Positions 62,101 through 64,000 of a stretch of 64,000 bases of DNA are shown piece by piece; positions within the stretch are counted from its first letter, which is position 1, and every line of letters begins with the position of its first letter. The notes under the pieces were generated by a model. It did not search any database and had not been told where the DNA came from. It worked only from the letters and a program-made list of their open reading frames with translations. The stretch is from NCBI RefSeq assembly GCF_001649575.2, contig NC_051436.1:2328800-2392799 (forward strand), read 5' to 3'. Both the position numbers and the translations under genes were made by a program. Origin of the DNA: Kryptolebias marmoratus (lineage: Eukaryota; Chordata; Actinopteri; Cyprinodontiformes; Rivulidae).

Positions 62101-62400
62101 CATCCATTTATAAACCAACAACAGCCTTTATGAGTTACTCTCGGCCAACAGCACTGATATTCTCATCGATCCTCGTCACTTGTATTGATTGTTTTAATTC
62201 CTTTCTCTCTGGCCTGCCACATAAAGTAAATCTGGCTAAAAACTTCCATACGTTCAGATTTCTGCAAATTACAGTTTCACCAAAACTGAACCTATCAATC
62301 CTCCAACAACCCAACAGGTTTCCTGTCCAGTGTCATGTTTCTTTAATGTTCCAGCTTAACATACTGAACTCTTCTTATTTCCAGCTTATATCATCTTTCC
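62101..62400 (+). mobile_element. Degenerate L2-type LINE fragment
   Basis: The plus strand reads SSILVTCIDCFNSFLSGLPH, which matches the L2 reverse-transcriptase region SSRLDYCN-LLSGLP, then drifts; a weak RFPVQC resembles the HWLPV block. Too decayed for firm boundaries. Confidence 0.5.
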
Positions 62401-62560
62401 ACAATGGGCTGAGCTGCCCTCATCTGTAAAACTATTTTCTATATCCAGTCACTCTTTCCACATGTAGAACTTCACTCAGGATTCGTCTGTTTGTTGTATT
62501 TGCCAGTTTTAATTGTAAGATGTTCTTTGAGTGTTTGAGAAAGGCATCCAGAAATAAAAT

Positions 62561-62591
<31 letters not shown>
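62561..62591. repeat. (TAA)n microsatellite
   Basis: About ten perfect TAA units, following an AATAAAATG stretch that may be the end of a LINE tail. Confidence 0.95.
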
Positions 62592-62592
<1 letters not shown>

Positions 62593-63513
62593 GGCATAGA
62601 AAAACGTGTGTGTGTGGAAGAGTCTGTTCTTTTGACAGAAAAAAAAAACATTTGATTCTTAAAAACCAGCTGCAAAAAGCGAGGTGTGAATTTTTGCAAA
62701 GCAAACATTTCTGATGTAACTTACCCAGTCCTCTTTCCACCCGCGTTTGTTTTTTTTTTATTTTACTTTAATTAACTTTGAGGCACTTAATAATTATCAG
62801 TGTATGATTAAGTCTACATCACGTCTGACAGCAGGGCTCATCTGATCACACTGTAATCGTAAAGAAAGTGTTAATATTTCCACATTTATTGAATACTGTA
62901 TACTATTTGCACTTTCTGATTCAGATAAATCATATATTTTCCAACATTTTCTCTGTATGACCACAGCCAGCATTGTAAAATACCAACTTTGTCTGTGTGA
63001 AAGTCATGATGGCTGCACGGCAGAATCTGATGAGACCATCATTCATAATGACAATTAAATTTAGAGTATTTTGTTTCTTTTATGATCCTTTTTGAACTAC
63101 ATCTTCCTCTGTATTTAATTCAGTTTATTATTGTGCACAAACTTTTGTTTACTATTAAACAACAAATTAAACCTGTTGTTATCTTTGCTGCTTTAAATAA
63201 TCAGGATTTTATATTTGCACGGTTTAGGTTTGGATCTACAGCACTCTGCAAACCTTTAAACAACTCCACATTTATTTTATTCAATAAAGAAAATATATAA
63301 AAAATGAAGGATGACTTGTGATGTATATGCTGTACTGTTTATTTAGTTTTTAGAGGATTATAATCATTTCAAAATTACTAATTTAAATCCATTTCACTTT
63401 ACCATAAGGCTATCCTTATAAAATATCCATAAATGCTTTTTAATCGGGTTATTAATGAGATTATAAATGTCTTAGAAGTGTCACTGTTCATGCACATAGC
63501 TGTACTTTCTTTT
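62592..63513. other. Intergenic, no gene seen
   Basis: AT-rich DNA, no recognised coding sequence. Confidence 0.5.
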
Positions 63514-63983
63514 TGTCAGGATGTAGATGTTTCTGTTTGAGTTTTGTATTTATTTCTGCTACTTGTGTAAAGAACGAGGCGCCTCCTGTTGGCGCTGGAC
63601 GGTTCCCGGGCCGTCCTCCAGAACTCTGGCTCCTGTGTGGATTTAGTTCTCTGTATCTTGGAGTTTTGTCTCGTTTCCGTGTGTTCACCTGCTCTCCGCT
63701 CAGTAGTTTTCCGTTCAGCCTGCCACGCCCAGCTCACCTGTTTCTCATCACCAGCTGTAATCAATCTTCTGCCTTCGGTCATTTTCTCACAACTGCTTCT
63801 TTGTTGGTATTAACGCCACAGTCAGGTCCTCTCCTTGTGTCTCCTTGTGATCCTTTCTGTAAGTTCTTATTATTGTTATTAGTTTTTGTTGCCCTTTGTT
63901 TGCTTTAATTAATAAATTAGTTATCTTTAAGTTATTCATGTCAGTCTGCATTCTGGGTCCAGATCCCCCCACAAAGCCTGATA
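63514..63983 (+). mobile_element. Probable solo LTR
   Basis: Begins TGTCAGGA and ends CCTGATA (a decayed CA end). Flanks CTTTT and CTTTC match at 4 of 5. The interior shares blocks with 53620-53830. No coding region. An old copy, so the edges are approximate. Confidence 0.55.
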
Positions 63984-64000
63984 CTTTCAACTGTAAATTT

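Overview
The window is vertebrate nuclear DNA, almost certainly from a percomorph-type teleost. The genes are intron-bearing and vertebrate. The interspersed repeats are typical of fish: a Tc1 element, RTE- and L2-type LINE fragments, hAT-type MITEs, short solo LTRs and many microsatellites. The species cannot be named from the sequence. No prokaryotic feature (operon, CRISPR array, insertion sequence) is present.

Positions 1 to about 21,400 hold a small secreted zona-pellucida (ZP) domain gene, broken up by a mosaic assembly. Five sequence blocks are separated by N runs at 2607-2706, 8551-8650, 11977-12335 and 15813-15912. Block 1-2606 is the reverse complement of 2707-4580. Block 12481-15812 is the reverse complement of 5209-8540. 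Block 8651-11976 is a direct copy of 17018-20343. The last ZP exons (2-6) occur twice in opposite orientations (534-2599 minus, 2715-4046 plus). The only copy of the signal-peptide exon is at 16093-16168 (minus). The promoter and first UTR exon occur at about 16940-17080 and again, truncated by a gap, at 8651-8713. The simplest reading is one or two recent tandem ZP units, with both haplotypes placed in one scaffold and one piece inverted.

Positions 21,400-26,000 are intergenic and repeat-rich. They hold a 167-bp tetranucleotide array, a hAT MITE with a perfect 8-bp target duplication, a solo LTR with a 5-bp duplication, and a LINE tail.

Positions 26,016-41,450 (minus) hold a complete GAB1-type docking-protein gene. 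I reconstructed 13 coding exons encoding about 742 residues: an N-terminal PH domain, proline-rich GRB2 SH3 sites, a MET-binding-type segment, three YxxM PI3K sites and two C-terminal SHP2-type tyrosines. It includes an in-frame 24-codon cassette exon matching the alternative segment of mammalian GAB1. Its 6.3-kb first coding intron carries a nearly complete Tc1 transposon inserted into a degenerate tandem repeat.

Positions 44,887-61,759 (plus) hold five tandem paralogous seven-transmembrane receptors of about 300 residues, each with a single coding exon. All five open with a splice acceptor directly followed by ATATG, so each has a 5'-UTR intron. Four have, 0.8-1.6 kb upstream of the ATG, a conserved box (consensus TTTGCCTACAGAAATGAACC), in three cases followed by an octamer-like CATGCAAA. 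A fifth box is an orphan. They look like rhodopsin-class receptors with an E-R-Y motif but lack NPxxY and CWxP. I could not assign them to a named family; they are the best candidate here for an undescribed system.

The tail (61,760-64,000) is intergenic, with an L2 remnant, a TAA repeat and a probable solo LTR.
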